From assembly GCA_045656005.1 (NCBI GenBank), contig JAZOQG010000029.1:1-50824 (forward strand): a stretch of DNA of 50,824 nt. Direction: 5' to 3'. Below are positions 14,436 through 22,690 of the stretch, in pieces (the first letter of the stretch is position 1; every line of letters begins with the position of its first letter). This stretch comes from JAZNQN01 sp045656005 (GTDB taxonomy: Bacteria > Bacillota > Clostridia > UMGS1883 > UMGS1540). Below the pieces are notes generated by a model, which saw only the letters and a list, made by a program, of their open reading frames with translations, was not told the DNA's origin and did no database searches. Both the position numbers and the translations under genes were made by a program.

Positions 14436-16862
14436 ATGAAAAAAAATTCAAGAAAATTTCTGCTGATTATTGCAATAATAATTTCATTGGTGTTCGGAGG
14501 GGGAGTTTTTGCACTTTCGTGCATTGTCCTTAGTGCTGATGATATTAAACTTGAAACGGCTGTCCTTGACCAGACGACCTTTATTTATGCTACAGACCCT
14601 GATACGCAGGAAACCGTTGTGTATGACAGCGTGTATGATGATGAGAACAGGGTTTGGGTTGAATTTTCAAAAATTCCGAGAAATATGGTAAATGCATTTA
14701 TAGCAATAGAGGACCAGAGGTTTTATTCTCACCATGGTTTTGACGTTAAAAGGCTTATAGGTGCGATGACCACTTTTGTGTCTCAGGGCAATTCTTCTTA
14801 TGGTGCCAGTACTATAACCCAACAGCTTGTAAAAAACATTTCGGGTGACGAAGATGTAAGTGTAAAAAGAAAAATACGTGAGATTTACAGGGCTGTAAAA
14901 ATTGAGCAGACATACTCCAAAGAAGAAATTATGGAGTTTTATCTTAATACCATATATTTAAGTAATCAATGTAATGGTGTAGAAGCTGCGGCGCAGAGAT
15001 ATTTCGGAAAACATGTAGGTAATCTTTCTTTGGCACAGATTGCATCTATTGCAGGGATTACTCAGTTTCCTTCGCGATATGACCCTCTTGCAAATCCTGA
15101 AGCAAACAAAGAAAAACAGGAAGTTGTCCTCGCAAAAATGCTTGAGCTTGATATGATTTCAAAGGAAGAATACGACAGTGCGGTTTCAGAAAAACTTGAT
15201 TTTTCTAATGGAAAAAGTGCAGATAGTCTTCCTCCTACAAACAGATATTTTTCAGATGCAGTAATTAATGAAGTTTTGAATGACCTTGAAGAAAAAGCAG
15301 GTTATCCGAGACAAATTGCACTTAAGATGCTTTATACAGGCGGGCTTAAAATATATAGCAGCGTAAATCCTGAAATTCAGGATATTATTGAGAATGTTTA
15401 TAGTGATGATAATAATTTTCCGGGGAGCTATGGCGATGAGATAATGCAGTCTGCGATTGTTGTGCTTGACCCTTCAACGGGAAATATAGCAGGTATGTCA
15501 GGCGGAAGAGGTAATGAGGGCAGAATGACATTAAACCGTGCGACACAAACTTTAAGACAGCCTGGTTCTTCCATAAAACCTATCGCCGTATATGGTCCGG
15601 CGCTTGAAATGGGAATAATAAACGAAAACAGTATCGTGGTTGATGAACCGCTTAAAATTGGTGATTGGGAACCGAAAAATTCAGACAGAAGATTCAGAGG
15701 TACAATGACTATAAAGGGGGCAGTTGCAAGTTCTATTAATATTGCAGCAATTAAAGTTTTGCAAAGCCTTGGCGTTGAACAGTCATATAACTTTTTAAAG
15801 GACAAACTTCATATAACTTCCCTTGTTGATAAAAGGGAGGAAGGTGATAAGGTTTATAGTGATAAAAGCCTGGCGCCGCTTTCGCTTGGCGGACTTACTG
15901 ATGGTGTATCTGTTTTGGAAATGGCGGCAGCATATGTTCCTTTTGCGAATGGAGGAACATATTACGAGCCATCAACCTATTACACAGTAACGGATTTTGA
16001 CGGAAATGTTTTGCTTGAGCATAACAGCGAAGGAGAAGTGGTTTATCTCCAGCAAAATGCTTATGCTATGACTAAAATATTAAGCGGCGTTGTATCTTAT
16101 GGTACAGGTACAGGTGCAAATCTTGGAGAAATGTCTGCTGCAGGAAAAACGGGAACTTCCAATGACAACAAAGATAAGTGGTTTGTAGGATATACACCTC
16201 ACTATCTTGCGGCTGTGTGGTCGGGTTACGATACGCCAAAAGCGGTGGGCGGCGGTAATCCTTCTGTGTCGATATGGAAAAAGGTTATGTCAAAAATCCA
16301 TGAGGATATGGACGATACAGAGTTTGAAAAACCTGACCCCAAAAATGAGAAGGTTAAGGTTTGTTCGGTGAGCGGAAAGGTTGCAACAGAACTTTGTGCA
16401 CTTGATACAAGAGGTTCAAAAGTTATATATAAGTCAAAAGAAGAAGTAACACAAGAGGATAAATGTGACCTTCATAAATCCTTTACACTATGCGCAGAAA
16501 CAGGCGATAGGGCAAGAGGAGATTGCCCAAAGAGAAGGGTTTCAGCGCTGGGTGTTGAAAACGATGATCATAAAATAGAGGACGGATATATTACAAAGGT
16601 TTACTGTACAAAATCACATTATGTTGAAAAAGTAAAAGTTTGTACAGAATCAGAACTTTTGGCAGGAGAGAACTGTCCTGAAACAAAGTCAGTAAATAAA
16701 TTTACTGCACCTAAAGATACATGTAAAATTGAACACCCTCCTAAAGCGACAGAAGGTGAGGAAGAAAGCGGAGGAGAAAACGAGGTGACTTTGGAAGAGA
16801 CGCCACAGACTTCAAAACCCGTTTCAACTCCGACACCAAGCGATGCACTTTCTGAAGAATAA
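14436..16862 (+). CDS. Class A penicillin-binding protein (PBP1A type)
   Basis: An 808-residue bifunctional peptidoglycan synthase. In order: a cytoplasmic tail and one membrane helix (~10-32); a GT51 glycosyltransferase domain with the catalytic Glu in EDQRFYSHHG (~92) and GASTITQQLVKN; and a transpeptidase domain with the serine tetrad SSIK (~377), SSIN and KTGTS (~570). The C-terminal ~170 residues form three Cys-paired repeats (VKVCSVSG...ELC, FTLCAETG...GDC, VKVCTESE...ENC) and a Thr/Pro/Glu-rich tail. It acts at the outer membrane face during wall growth. The ATG at 14436 is chosen for its AAAGG site. A TATAAT at 14392-14397 may be its -10 box, with no clear -35. Confidence 0.93.
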   Translation: MKKNSRKFLLIIAIIISLVFGGGVFALSCIVLSADDIKLETAVLDQTTFIYATDPDTQETVVYDSVYDDENRVWVEFSKIPRNMVNAFIAIEDQRFYSHHGFDVKRLIGAMTTFVSQGNSSYGASTITQQLVKNISGDEDVSVKRKIREIYRAVKIEQTYSKEEIMEFYLNTIYLSNQCNGVEAAAQRYFGKHVGNLSLAQIASIAGITQFPSRYDPLANPEANKEKQEVVLAKMLELDMISKEEYDSAVSEKLDFSNGKSADSLPPTNRYFSDAVINEVLNDLEEKAGYPRQIALKMLYTGGLKIYSSVNPEIQDIIENVYSDDNNFPGSYGDEIMQSAIVVLDPSTGNIAGMSGGRGNEGRMTLNRATQTLRQPGSSIKPIAVYGPALEMGIINENSIVVDEPLKIGDWEPKNSDRRFRGTMTIKGAVASSINIAAIKVLQSLGVEQSYNFLKDKLHITSLVDKREEGDKVYSDKSLAPLSLGGLTDGVSVLEMAAAYVPFANGGTYYEPSTYYTVTDFDGNVLLEHNSEGEVVYLQQNAYAMTKILSGVVSYGTGTGANLGEMSAAGKTGTSNDNKDKWFVGYTPHYLAAVWSGYDTPKAVGGGNPSVSIWKKVMSKIHEDMDDTEFEKPDPKNEKVKVCSVSGKVATELCALDTRGSKVIYKSKEEVTQEDKCDLHKSFTLCAETGDRARGDCPKRRVSALGVENDDHKIEDGYITKVYCTKSHYVEKVKVCTESELLAGENCPETKSVNKFTAPKDTCKIEHPPKATEGEEESGGENEVTLEETPQTSKPVSTPTPSDALSEE

Positions 16863-16881
16863 CGGGTATTAAAAATTTGTT

Positions 16882-16918
16882 CCCCACATATATTTAAAAA
16901 AAGGACATGTATGTGGGG
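16882..16918 (+). promoter_or_regulatory. Hairpin over the spoIID start codon with candidate SigE -10 element
   Basis: CCCCACATA (16882-16890) pairs perfectly with TATGTGGGG (16910-16918), which contains the spoIID ATG; the AAAGGA ribosome-binding site is in the 19-nt loop. CATATATTT (16887-16895), close to the SigE -10 consensus CATAnnnT, starts inside the 5' arm. A GGTATT further upstream is a weak -35. A transcript begun there would lack the 5' arm. Confidence 0.45.
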
Positions 16919-17861
16919 GATTACTTTGAAAAAAATATTTATTTTATTTTTTACTGTTGTTTGTGTTGTTGTATTTGTTCCGGCGATTATTATTTTCGTG
17001 TTTGACTTTGGAAATTTGCCTTCCGGGACAGAAAATGAAATAAGAATAACGGCTTTGCTTGATGGCGAAGTTTTGGAATTTGGGATAGAGGAATATCTCG
17101 AAGGTGTTCTTGCGGCAGAAATGCCCGCATCATTTCATGAAGAAGCCTTGAAAGCACAGGCGGTTGCAGCACGTACATACATTATTAGAAAAAAAGAGCA
17201 TACTGATAATGACCATCCCGAGGCTTTTGTGTGTGGGGACAGCACCCATTGCAAGGCATATCTTGCAAATGAACAAATTTCAGAAAAATTCGGCGAAGGG
17301 TGGCATAAGGAGTATGGCGAAAAAATTAAAAATGCAATAAAATCTACAAAGGGAGAAATTGCAGTTTATGGCGGAGAGCCTATTGAGGCAGTTTTCCACT
17401 CTGCAAGTGGAGGAATCACTGAAAATGCAGTTGATGTTTGGGGTGGAGATGTTCCATACCTTGTCAATGTAGAAAGTCCCGGAGACGAATTGGCGCCTGT
17501 ATATTTAAATGATGTCCCGGTAAAAAGTGATGATTTCAAAGCTAAGATTGGTGAAGATATAGCTCCTTATGTTGGTGAAATAATAAGAAATACAAGCGGC
17601 AGTGTCAAAACTGTTGATTTTGGCGGCAGAATTTTTGAAGGGGTTGAGGTAAGGAGAATGTTCTCACTTCCTTCGACAAACTTTTCTATAACAGCTAATG
17701 GTGATGAATTTGTTTTTCATTGCAAAGGCAAAGGTCATGGTGTGGGCATGAGTCAGTATGGTGCAGAATATTTTGCAAAGCAGGGAATGGGTTATAAAGA
17801 AATTCTTAAGACATATTACAAAGGAATAGAAATTATAAAAACAGAGGAACAAAATGACTAA
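16911..17861 (+). CDS. spoIID: Stage II sporulation protein D (SpoIID/LytB family)
   Basis: A 316-residue lytic transglycosylase that, with SpoIIP and SpoIIM, degrades septal peptidoglycan and drives engulfment from the mother-cell side. Visible features: an N-terminal membrane anchor (~6-28), EYLEGVLAAEMPASFHEEAL with the catalytic Glu region, KAQAVAARTYI, the two-Cys segment CGDSTHCKAY, SASGGITE (the typical S-x-SGG loop), and the C-terminal GKGHGVGMSQYGA. The ATG at 16911 has AAAGGA 5 nt upstream, though a TTG five codons in, behind GGGGG, is an alternative. It overlaps the Sua5 gene by 8 bp. Regulation by SigE is expected from the family, and a candidate site is present. Confidence 0.93.
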   Translation: MWGITLKKIFILFFTVVCVVVFVPAIIIFVFDFGNLPSGTENEIRITALLDGEVLEFGIEEYLEGVLAAEMPASFHEEALKAQAVAARTYIIRKKEHTDNDHPEAFVCGDSTHCKAYLANEQISEKFGEGWHKEYGEKIKNAIKSTKGEIAVYGGEPIEAVFHSASGGITENAVDVWGGDVPYLVNVESPGDELAPVYLNDVPVKSDDFKAKIGEDIAPYVGEIIRNTSGSVKTVDFGGRIFEGVEVRRMFSLPSTNFSITANGDEFVFHCKGKGHGVGMSQYGAEYFAKQGMGYKEILKTYYKGIEIIKTEEQND

Positions 17862-18852
17862 AATTATAAGTATAAATCCAGAAAAACTTAATTTAAAAGA
17901 TATAGAGAATGCTGGTCAATATATAAAAAACGGAGGTCTTTGTGCGTTTCCGACTGAAACAGTATATGGTCTTGGTGCGGGGATATACTTTCCTGATGCC
18001 ATAAAAAATATTTTCAAAGCAAAAGGCAGACCGCAGGACAATCCTTTGATAGTACACATTTCCTCATTCGAGGAAATATATCCTCTCGTTAAAGAAGTTC
18101 CTGAAAGTGCGATAAAGCTTGCTGAAAACTTTTGGGGAGGACCGCTTACAATTATTTTGCCAAGGTCTGAAAAAATTATAAATGAGATAAGTGCAGGACT
18201 TGATACGGTGGCTATAAGACTTCCGTCACACCCTGTTGCATGTGCACTTATTAAAGCGGCAGGATGCCCTGTTGCGGCACCCAGTGCTAATCTTTCAGGA
18301 AAGCCTAGTCCCACAATCGCAAAGCATGTTATAGATGACCTGAGCGGAAAAATTGACTGCATAATTGATGGCGGAAGTGCTTTTTATGGACTTGAATCAA
18401 CAGTTTGTGATTTGACGAGCAAGGTTCCCACTATCTTAAGACCCGGTGCAGTAACAGCTGAGCAAATAAAGTCCGTTTTAGGCTCGGTTTCTTTTTCAAA
18501 TTCTGCTGATGCACCAAAAAGTCCGGGCATGAAATATACGCATTATGCACCAAATGCTCCTATGACAATTGTTGATGCGGAAAATGCTATTGATATAATT
18601 AACGAAAATTCTACTGATAACAGCGGTGTGCTTTACTATAAGTGCGACAGAGAGAGTTTTAAATCAAAATCCTGCCTTTGTGCAGGCAATGATATATATG
18701 AATTTGCCGCAAATTATTTTTATAATCTTCGTCGCTTTGATGAAATGGGTGTTGACAAAATTTTTGCAATGGCACCTGAAAAAGATGGTATGGGACAAGC
18801 ACTTTGGAACAGACTTTTAAAATCTGCAGGAGGAAACATTTTATGCAAATAA
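17854..18852 (+). CDS. Threonylcarbamoyl-AMP synthase (Sua5/TsaC type)
   Basis: A 332-residue enzyme that makes threonylcarbamoyl-AMP from Thr, bicarbonate and ATP, the first step of the t6A37 tRNA modification. The YrdC domain (~10-205) shows FPTETVYGLGA, KAKGRPQDNPLIVHI, APSANLSGKPSPT and ESTVCDL...ILRPGAVT. The linker SPGMKYTHYAPNAP (~226-239) marks the long Sua5 form, followed by a smaller C-terminal Rossmann-like domain. A GAGGAAC site precedes the ATG inside the end of spoIID. It overlaps the phosphatase gene by 10 bp. The neighbours Sua5 and YwlE are adjacent in Bacillus too. Confidence 0.93.
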   Translation: MTKIISINPEKLNLKDIENAGQYIKNGGLCAFPTETVYGLGAGIYFPDAIKNIFKAKGRPQDNPLIVHISSFEEIYPLVKEVPESAIKLAENFWGGPLTIILPRSEKIINEISAGLDTVAIRLPSHPVACALIKAAGCPVAAPSANLSGKPSPTIAKHVIDDLSGKIDCIIDGGSAFYGLESTVCDLTSKVPTILRPGAVTAEQIKSVLGSVSFSNSADAPKSPGMKYTHYAPNAPMTIVDAENAIDIINENSTDNSGVLYYKCDRESFKSKSCLCAGNDIYEFAANYFYNLRRFDEMGVDKIFAMAPEKDGMGQALWNRLLKSAGGNILCK

Positions 18853-19271
18853 TTTTTGTTTGTACGGGCAATACCTGCAGAAGTCCCATGGCAGAAGGAT
18901 TTTTAAAAAATGTTCATAAAGACTATGAAGTTTTGTCAAGAGGACTATATGTGCCCGAAGAAATAGGAGCCTCTTTTTTTAGTATTAAAGCGATGAAAGA
19001 AATGGACATAGATATATCAGGACATAAAGCAAAACAGCTTACAGTAGGTGAGGCGGAGGATTGCGACCTGATTATTACTATGACTGAAAGCCACAAAAAC
19101 ACGATTGTGTCTGCTTACCCCAAATTTTCAGATAAAACTTTTACTTTGTCTGAATATGCAGGGGAAGAGGGTGACGTGAGGGACCCTTATGGAATGGACG
19201 AGGTTGCATACAGAGAGTGTGCAAAACAAATAAGAAGGCTTATTTTAAAAGCCGACTTTGAAAAACGGTGA
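18843..19271 (+). CDS. Low-molecular-weight protein phosphatase (YwlE/Wzb type)
   Basis: 142 residues with the P-loop CTGNTCRS (C-x5-R-S, residues ~7-14) directly after the first beta strand, and the general-acid DPYG loop at ~115-118. In B. subtilis the homologue next to Sua5 (YwlE) is a protein-arginine phosphatase that opposes McsB. The residue after the first Cys-Thr-Gly-Asn is Thr, as in YwlE, which favours the arginine-phosphatase subtype. The chosen ATG (18843) has AGGAGG at 8 nt. It is translated within the Sua5 operon. Confidence 0.88.
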   Translation: MQIIFVCTGNTCRSPMAEGFLKNVHKDYEVLSRGLYVPEEIGASFFSIKAMKEMDIDISGHKAKQLTVGEAEDCDLIITMTESHKNTIVSAYPKFSDKTFTLSEYAGEEGDVRDPYGMDEVAYRECAKQIRRLILKADFEKR

Positions 19272-19275
19272 TTTA

Positions 19276-19695
19276 ATGATTAGAAAAGCCACAAAAAACG
19301 ATGTTAAATCAATTTATAATATTTTTTCAGAAACATTGACACCATGGAGTGAAGGTAACATAATTTCATCTTTAAATCGGGATTTCGTATTGATTTTTGA
19401 AGAAGAAAACATTGAAGGTGTAATTGTTTTTTCGAGAGTACTTGATGAATGTGAACTTTTGAATTTCGCAGTTTTAAAGGAGAGCAGAGGAAAAGGCATT
19501 GGCAAAGAACTGTTAACTCTTTCGCTTTCAAATGAATTCTTGCAAAATTCCAATATATATCTTGAAGTGCGTAAAAGTAACTCGTCTGCAATTTCGCTAT
19601 ATAAAAAAATGGGATTTGAGACTATAGGCACAAGGAAAAAGTATTACGAAAACCCTCAAGAAGATGCAGTTTTAATGAAACTTGATAATTTTTGA
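19276..19695 (+). CDS. rimI: GNAT acetyltransferase, probable RimI (ribosomal protein S18 alanine N-acetyltransferase)
   Basis: A 139-residue single-domain GNAT. The acetyl-CoA site is LKESRGKGIGKELL (motif A, ~71-84), followed by LEVRKSNSSAISLYKKMGFETIGTRKKYY and DAVLMKL, the RimI pattern. RimI usually travels with the t6A genes tsaB and tsaD; here it follows Sua5 and the phosphatase. The ATG at 19276 is preceded by GGTGAT. The exact target protein is inferred from family only. Confidence 0.85.
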   Translation: MIRKATKNDVKSIYNIFSETLTPWSEGNIISSLNRDFVLIFEEENIEGVIVFSRVLDECELLNFAVLKESRGKGIGKELLTLSLSNEFLQNSNIYLEVRKSNSSAISLYKKMGFETIGTRKKYYENPQEDAVLMKLDNF

Positions 19696-19737
19696 TTTTT
19701 TGGAAAAAATAATTAAAAAACATAAAGGAGAATTATA

Positions 19738-21528
19738 ATGTATATTTCTGATAATGTAAAATATGTGGGAGTAAATGACAAGGAGATAGACCTTTTTGAA
19801 GGTCAATACGTTGTTAAAAATGGTATTTCATATAACTCCTACGTTATTATTGATGAAAAAATTGCAGTAATGGATACAGTTGATGCAAACTTTACTCATC
19901 AGTGGCTTGATAATATTGACAGTGTGCTTTCGGGGAAAGAGCCTGACTATCTTATAGTTCAGCACATGGAGCCTGACCATGCTGCAAACATTGCAAATTT
20001 CATGAATAACTTTAAAAATGCCAAAATTGTTTCAAGTTCAAAATCATTTTCTATGATGAAACAGTTTTTCGGAACTGACTTTGAGGGAAGAAATATAGTT
20101 GTGGCAGAGGGTGATACACTTCCGCTCGGGAAACACACTTTAAATTTTGTAGCGGCACCAATGGTGCATTGGCCTGAAGTTTTGGTAACATACGAAAGCT
20201 ACGAAAAAATTCTTTTCTCAGCTGACGGATTTGGAAAATTCGGAACACCTGATACTGATGAAGAGTGGGAAGATGAAGCAAGAAGATATTATATAGGTAT
20301 TGTTGGAAAATATGGTGCACAGGTGCAATCTCTTCTTAAAAAAGCAGCAACACTTGAAATAGAAAAAATATGTCCGCTTCATGGTCCCGTACTTTCAGAA
20401 AACCTTGGATATTATATAGACCTATATGATAAGTGGTCGTCATATCAGGTTGAAGAAGACGGAATTGTTATTTGCTACACATCTGTTTACGGAAACACAA
20501 AAAAAGCAGTAAACATACTTGCAGACGCGTTTCGCTCAAAAGGTTGTCCCAAGGTGCTTATATATGATTTGGCAAGAAGTGATTGGTCGGAGGCTGTGGC
20601 AAATGCTTTTAAATATGGAAAAATAGTTTTGGCAACAACAACATATAATGCGGAAATATTCCCGTTTATGAGAACGTTTATAAATCATCTTACAGAACGT
20701 AATTTCCAGAGCAGAACTGTGGCACTCGTCGAAAATGGAACATGGGCACCGCTTGCGGCAAAAGTAATGCGTGAGCTTTTTGTAAAGAGTAAAAACATAA
20801 ACTTTGCGGAAAATGTTGTTACAATAAAATCTACGCTTAGTGATGAAAGCAAAAGTCAGATTGATGCTCTTTCTGATGAGCTTTGTCAGGATTTTATAGC
20901 TAAAAATAGTGAAACTGCAAATAAGAATGATTTAACTTCGCTTTTTAAAATCGGTTATGGTCTTTATGTTCTAACTTCAAACGATGGTAAAAAGGACAAT
21001 GGTCTTATTGTAAATACTGTTACTCAGCTTACAAGCACACCAAACCGAATAGGTGTTACCATTAACAAAGCCAACTATTCACATCACGTTATAAAACAGA
21101 CAGGAATTATGAATGTTTGTTGCCTTTCTGAAGAGGCACCTTTCTCCGTGTTTGAAACATTTGGTTTCCAGAGCGGAAGAAATGTTGATAAGTTTGCAGG
21201 AAAAGAAGTTCTTCGTTCCGATAACGGACTCATTTTCCTTGAAAGATTTATAAATTCCTTTATTTCACTTAAAGTTGAGGATTATGTAGATCTTGATACC
21301 CATGGAATGTTTATCTGTTCGATTACCGAGGCGAGAGTAATTTCTGATGTACCGACAATGACATATGACTTCTATCACAATAATGTTAAGCCAAAACCCC
21401 AGACAGAAGGCAAAAAAGGTTTTGTGTGCAAAATTTGCGGATATGTATATGAAGGTGACACACTTCCTGATGACTTTATCTGTCCTCTTTGTAAACATGG
21501 TGCGGCGGATTTTGAGCCGATAGAATAA
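19738..21528 (+). CDS. Flavodiiron protein with flavin-reductase and rubredoxin domains (FprA type)
   Basis: A 596-residue cytoplasmic O2 and/or NO reductase that protects anaerobes. Four domains in order. First, a metallo-beta-lactamase-like diiron domain with all six ligands: H76, E78 and D80 in HMEPDH, then H144, D163 and H215. Second, a flavodoxin domain with the FMN loop TSVYGNTKKA (~248-257). Third, a flavin-reductase-like domain (~400-545, NGLIVNTVTQLTSTP). Fourth, a C-terminal rubredoxin with CKIC and CPLC pairs (~555-590). The fusion could pass electrons from NAD(P)H to O2 or NO within one chain. AAAGGAG precedes the ATG. The terminator hairpin behind it overlaps the spmA leader. Confidence 0.93.
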   Translation: MYISDNVKYVGVNDKEIDLFEGQYVVKNGISYNSYVIIDEKIAVMDTVDANFTHQWLDNIDSVLSGKEPDYLIVQHMEPDHAANIANFMNNFKNAKIVSSSKSFSMMKQFFGTDFEGRNIVVAEGDTLPLGKHTLNFVAAPMVHWPEVLVTYESYEKILFSADGFGKFGTPDTDEEWEDEARRYYIGIVGKYGAQVQSLLKKAATLEIEKICPLHGPVLSENLGYYIDLYDKWSSYQVEEDGIVICYTSVYGNTKKAVNILADAFRSKGCPKVLIYDLARSDWSEAVANAFKYGKIVLATTTYNAEIFPFMRTFINHLTERNFQSRTVALVENGTWAPLAAKVMRELFVKSKNINFAENVVTIKSTLSDESKSQIDALSDELCQDFIAKNSETANKNDLTSLFKIGYGLYVLTSNDGKKDNGLIVNTVTQLTSTPNRIGVTINKANYSHHVIKQTGIMNVCCLSEEAPFSVFETFGFQSGRNVDKFAGKEVLRSDNGLIFLERFINSFISLKVEDYVDLDTHGMFICSITEARVISDVPTMTYDFYHNNVKPKPQTEGKKGFVCKICGYVYEGDTLPDDFICPLCKHGAADFEPIE

Positions 21529-21532
21529 TTAT

Positions 21533-21561
21533 AAATATTTTCTCCGTTTCAGGCATATATT
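21533..21561 (+). promoter_or_regulatory. Candidate SigE-type promoter of spmA-spmB
   Basis: AAATATT (21533-21539), 14 bp, CATATATT (21554-21561), against a SigE consensus near KMATATT-N13-15-CATACANT. The predicted start (~21568) falls in the loop of the terminator hairpin. In B. subtilis the dacB-spmA-spmB operon is SigE-dependent. Confidence 0.45.
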
Positions 21562-21590
21562 TTATAAAAAAGCCGAAACGGAGATTTTTT
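21541..21590 (+). terminator. Terminator of the flavodiiron gene whose 3' arm is the spmA ribosome-binding site
   Basis: TCTCCGTTTC-a-GGC (21541-21554) pairs with GCC-GAAACGGAGA (21572-21584) with one bulged A, then T6 directly before the spmA ATG. The GGAG (21580-21583) in the 3' arm is the only ribosome-binding site of spmA, 7 nt from the start. Confidence 0.85.
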
Positions 21591-22169
21591 ATGCTGAATT
21601 TTATATGGAGTGGACTTATATTGTTTTCCCTTGTTGTTTCTTTTTTTACGGGAAAGTTTGAAGAATGTTCGCTTGCGGCAATAGAAGGGGCGGGGGAAGG
21701 AGTAACGCTTGCAATTACTCTTTGTGGCTCGATGTGTTTCTGGAGCGGAATTATGGAAATAGGGTCTGAAAGCGGTCTTCTTAAAGGTCTTACCAAACTT
21801 TTAAAGCCCGTAACAAAATTTCTTTTCCCAAAACTACCTCAAAACGGACCCGCTATAAGTGCAATAGTTACTAATATGACTGCGAATATACTTGGCATGA
21901 GCAATGCTGCAACACCCTTCGGACTTCGTGCCATGGAAGAATTACAAAAAATAAACAAAGACAAAAAAAGAGCAAGCAGGGAAATGTGCATGTTTGTTGT
22001 TTTAAACACTGCATCAATTCAGCTTATTCCCACAACGTTAATTGCTTTAAGGGCGTCTATGGGAAGTGCTTCACCGACATCAATAATAGTTCCCATATGG
22101 ATAACTTCGGTTATAACACTCATGATAGGTGTGGTATGCGTAAAAATATTTGAAAAGGTGACAAAATGA
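21591..22169 (+). CDS. spmA: Spore maturation protein A
   Basis: A 192-residue membrane protein of the nucleoside-recognition (Gate) fold with about five hydrophobic segments. Recognisable stretches are FEECSLAAIEGAGEGVTLAI, the GSMCFWSGIMEI segment, SAIVTNMTANILGMSNAATP and FVVLNTASIQLIPTT. In Bacillus SpmA and SpmB are needed for full core dehydration of the spore. Its stop overlaps the spmB start by ATGA, so the pair is translationally coupled. The ribosome-binding site is buried in the upstream terminator hairpin. Confidence 0.92.
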   Translation: MLNFIWSGLILFSLVVSFFTGKFEECSLAAIEGAGEGVTLAITLCGSMCFWSGIMEIGSESGLLKGLTKLLKPVTKFLFPKLPQNGPAISAIVTNMTANILGMSNAATPFGLRAMEELQKINKDKKRASREMCMFVVLNTASIQLIPTTLIALRASMGSASPTSIIVPIWITSVITLMIGVVCVKIFEKVTK

Positions 22170-22690
22170 ATATAATTTCTTCTCTTGCAATCCCCGTTTT
22201 GCTTACAATGGTAGTTTTATTTGCACTTTTTAAAAGAGTAGCAGTTTATGACTGTTTTCTGGAAGGTGCAAAAAACGGGTTTTCTTCCTGCGTTAAAATT
22301 ATTGTGCCTCTTGTGGGACTTTTGAGTGCAATTTCAATGTTTCGTGCAAGCGGAGCACTCGAACTTTTTTGCACACTTTTAGAGCCTGTTACTTCAAAAA
22401 CAGGACTTCCCAAAGAGGTTTTGCCCCTTGCACTTATTAAACCCATTTCAGGGAGCGGTGCACTTGCTACAATCAGCAATATATTTAAAAATTTTGGAAC
22501 GGATAATTTTATAGGTCATACCGCATCTGTTATGTCAGGCTCTACAGAAACCACGTTTTATACACTTTCTGTCTATTTTGGAAGCATTGGAATAAAAGAC
22601 ATAAGATATTCTGCAAAGTCAGCCTTAATTGCTGATATTGCGTGCTTTCTGATAGCTTCAACCGTTGTAAGGCTTACTCTTGGAATTTAA
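22166..22690 (+). CDS. spmB: Spore maturation protein B
   Basis: A 174-residue partner of SpmA with the same fold. The sequence shows FLEGAKNGFSSCVKIIVPLVG, the LALIKPISGSGALA motif, and GHTASVMSGSTETTFYTLSVYFG, which is highly typical of SpmB. AAAGGTG lies just upstream in the end of spmA. The gene abuts the convergent gpr gene with no spacer and no clear terminator. Confidence 0.93.
   Translation: MNIISSLAIPVLLTMVVLFALFKRVAVYDCFLEGAKNGFSSCVKIIVPLVGLLSAISMFRASGALELFCTLLEPVTSKTGLPKEVLPLALIKPISGSGALATISNIFKNFGTDNFIGHTASVMSGSTETTFYTLSVYFGSIGIKDIRYSAKSALIADIACFLIASTVVRLTLGI

Noticed and set aside
17916..18362. A 148-codon minus-strand frame inside the Sua5 gene
   Set aside because: A shadow frame of a strongly recognisable gene.
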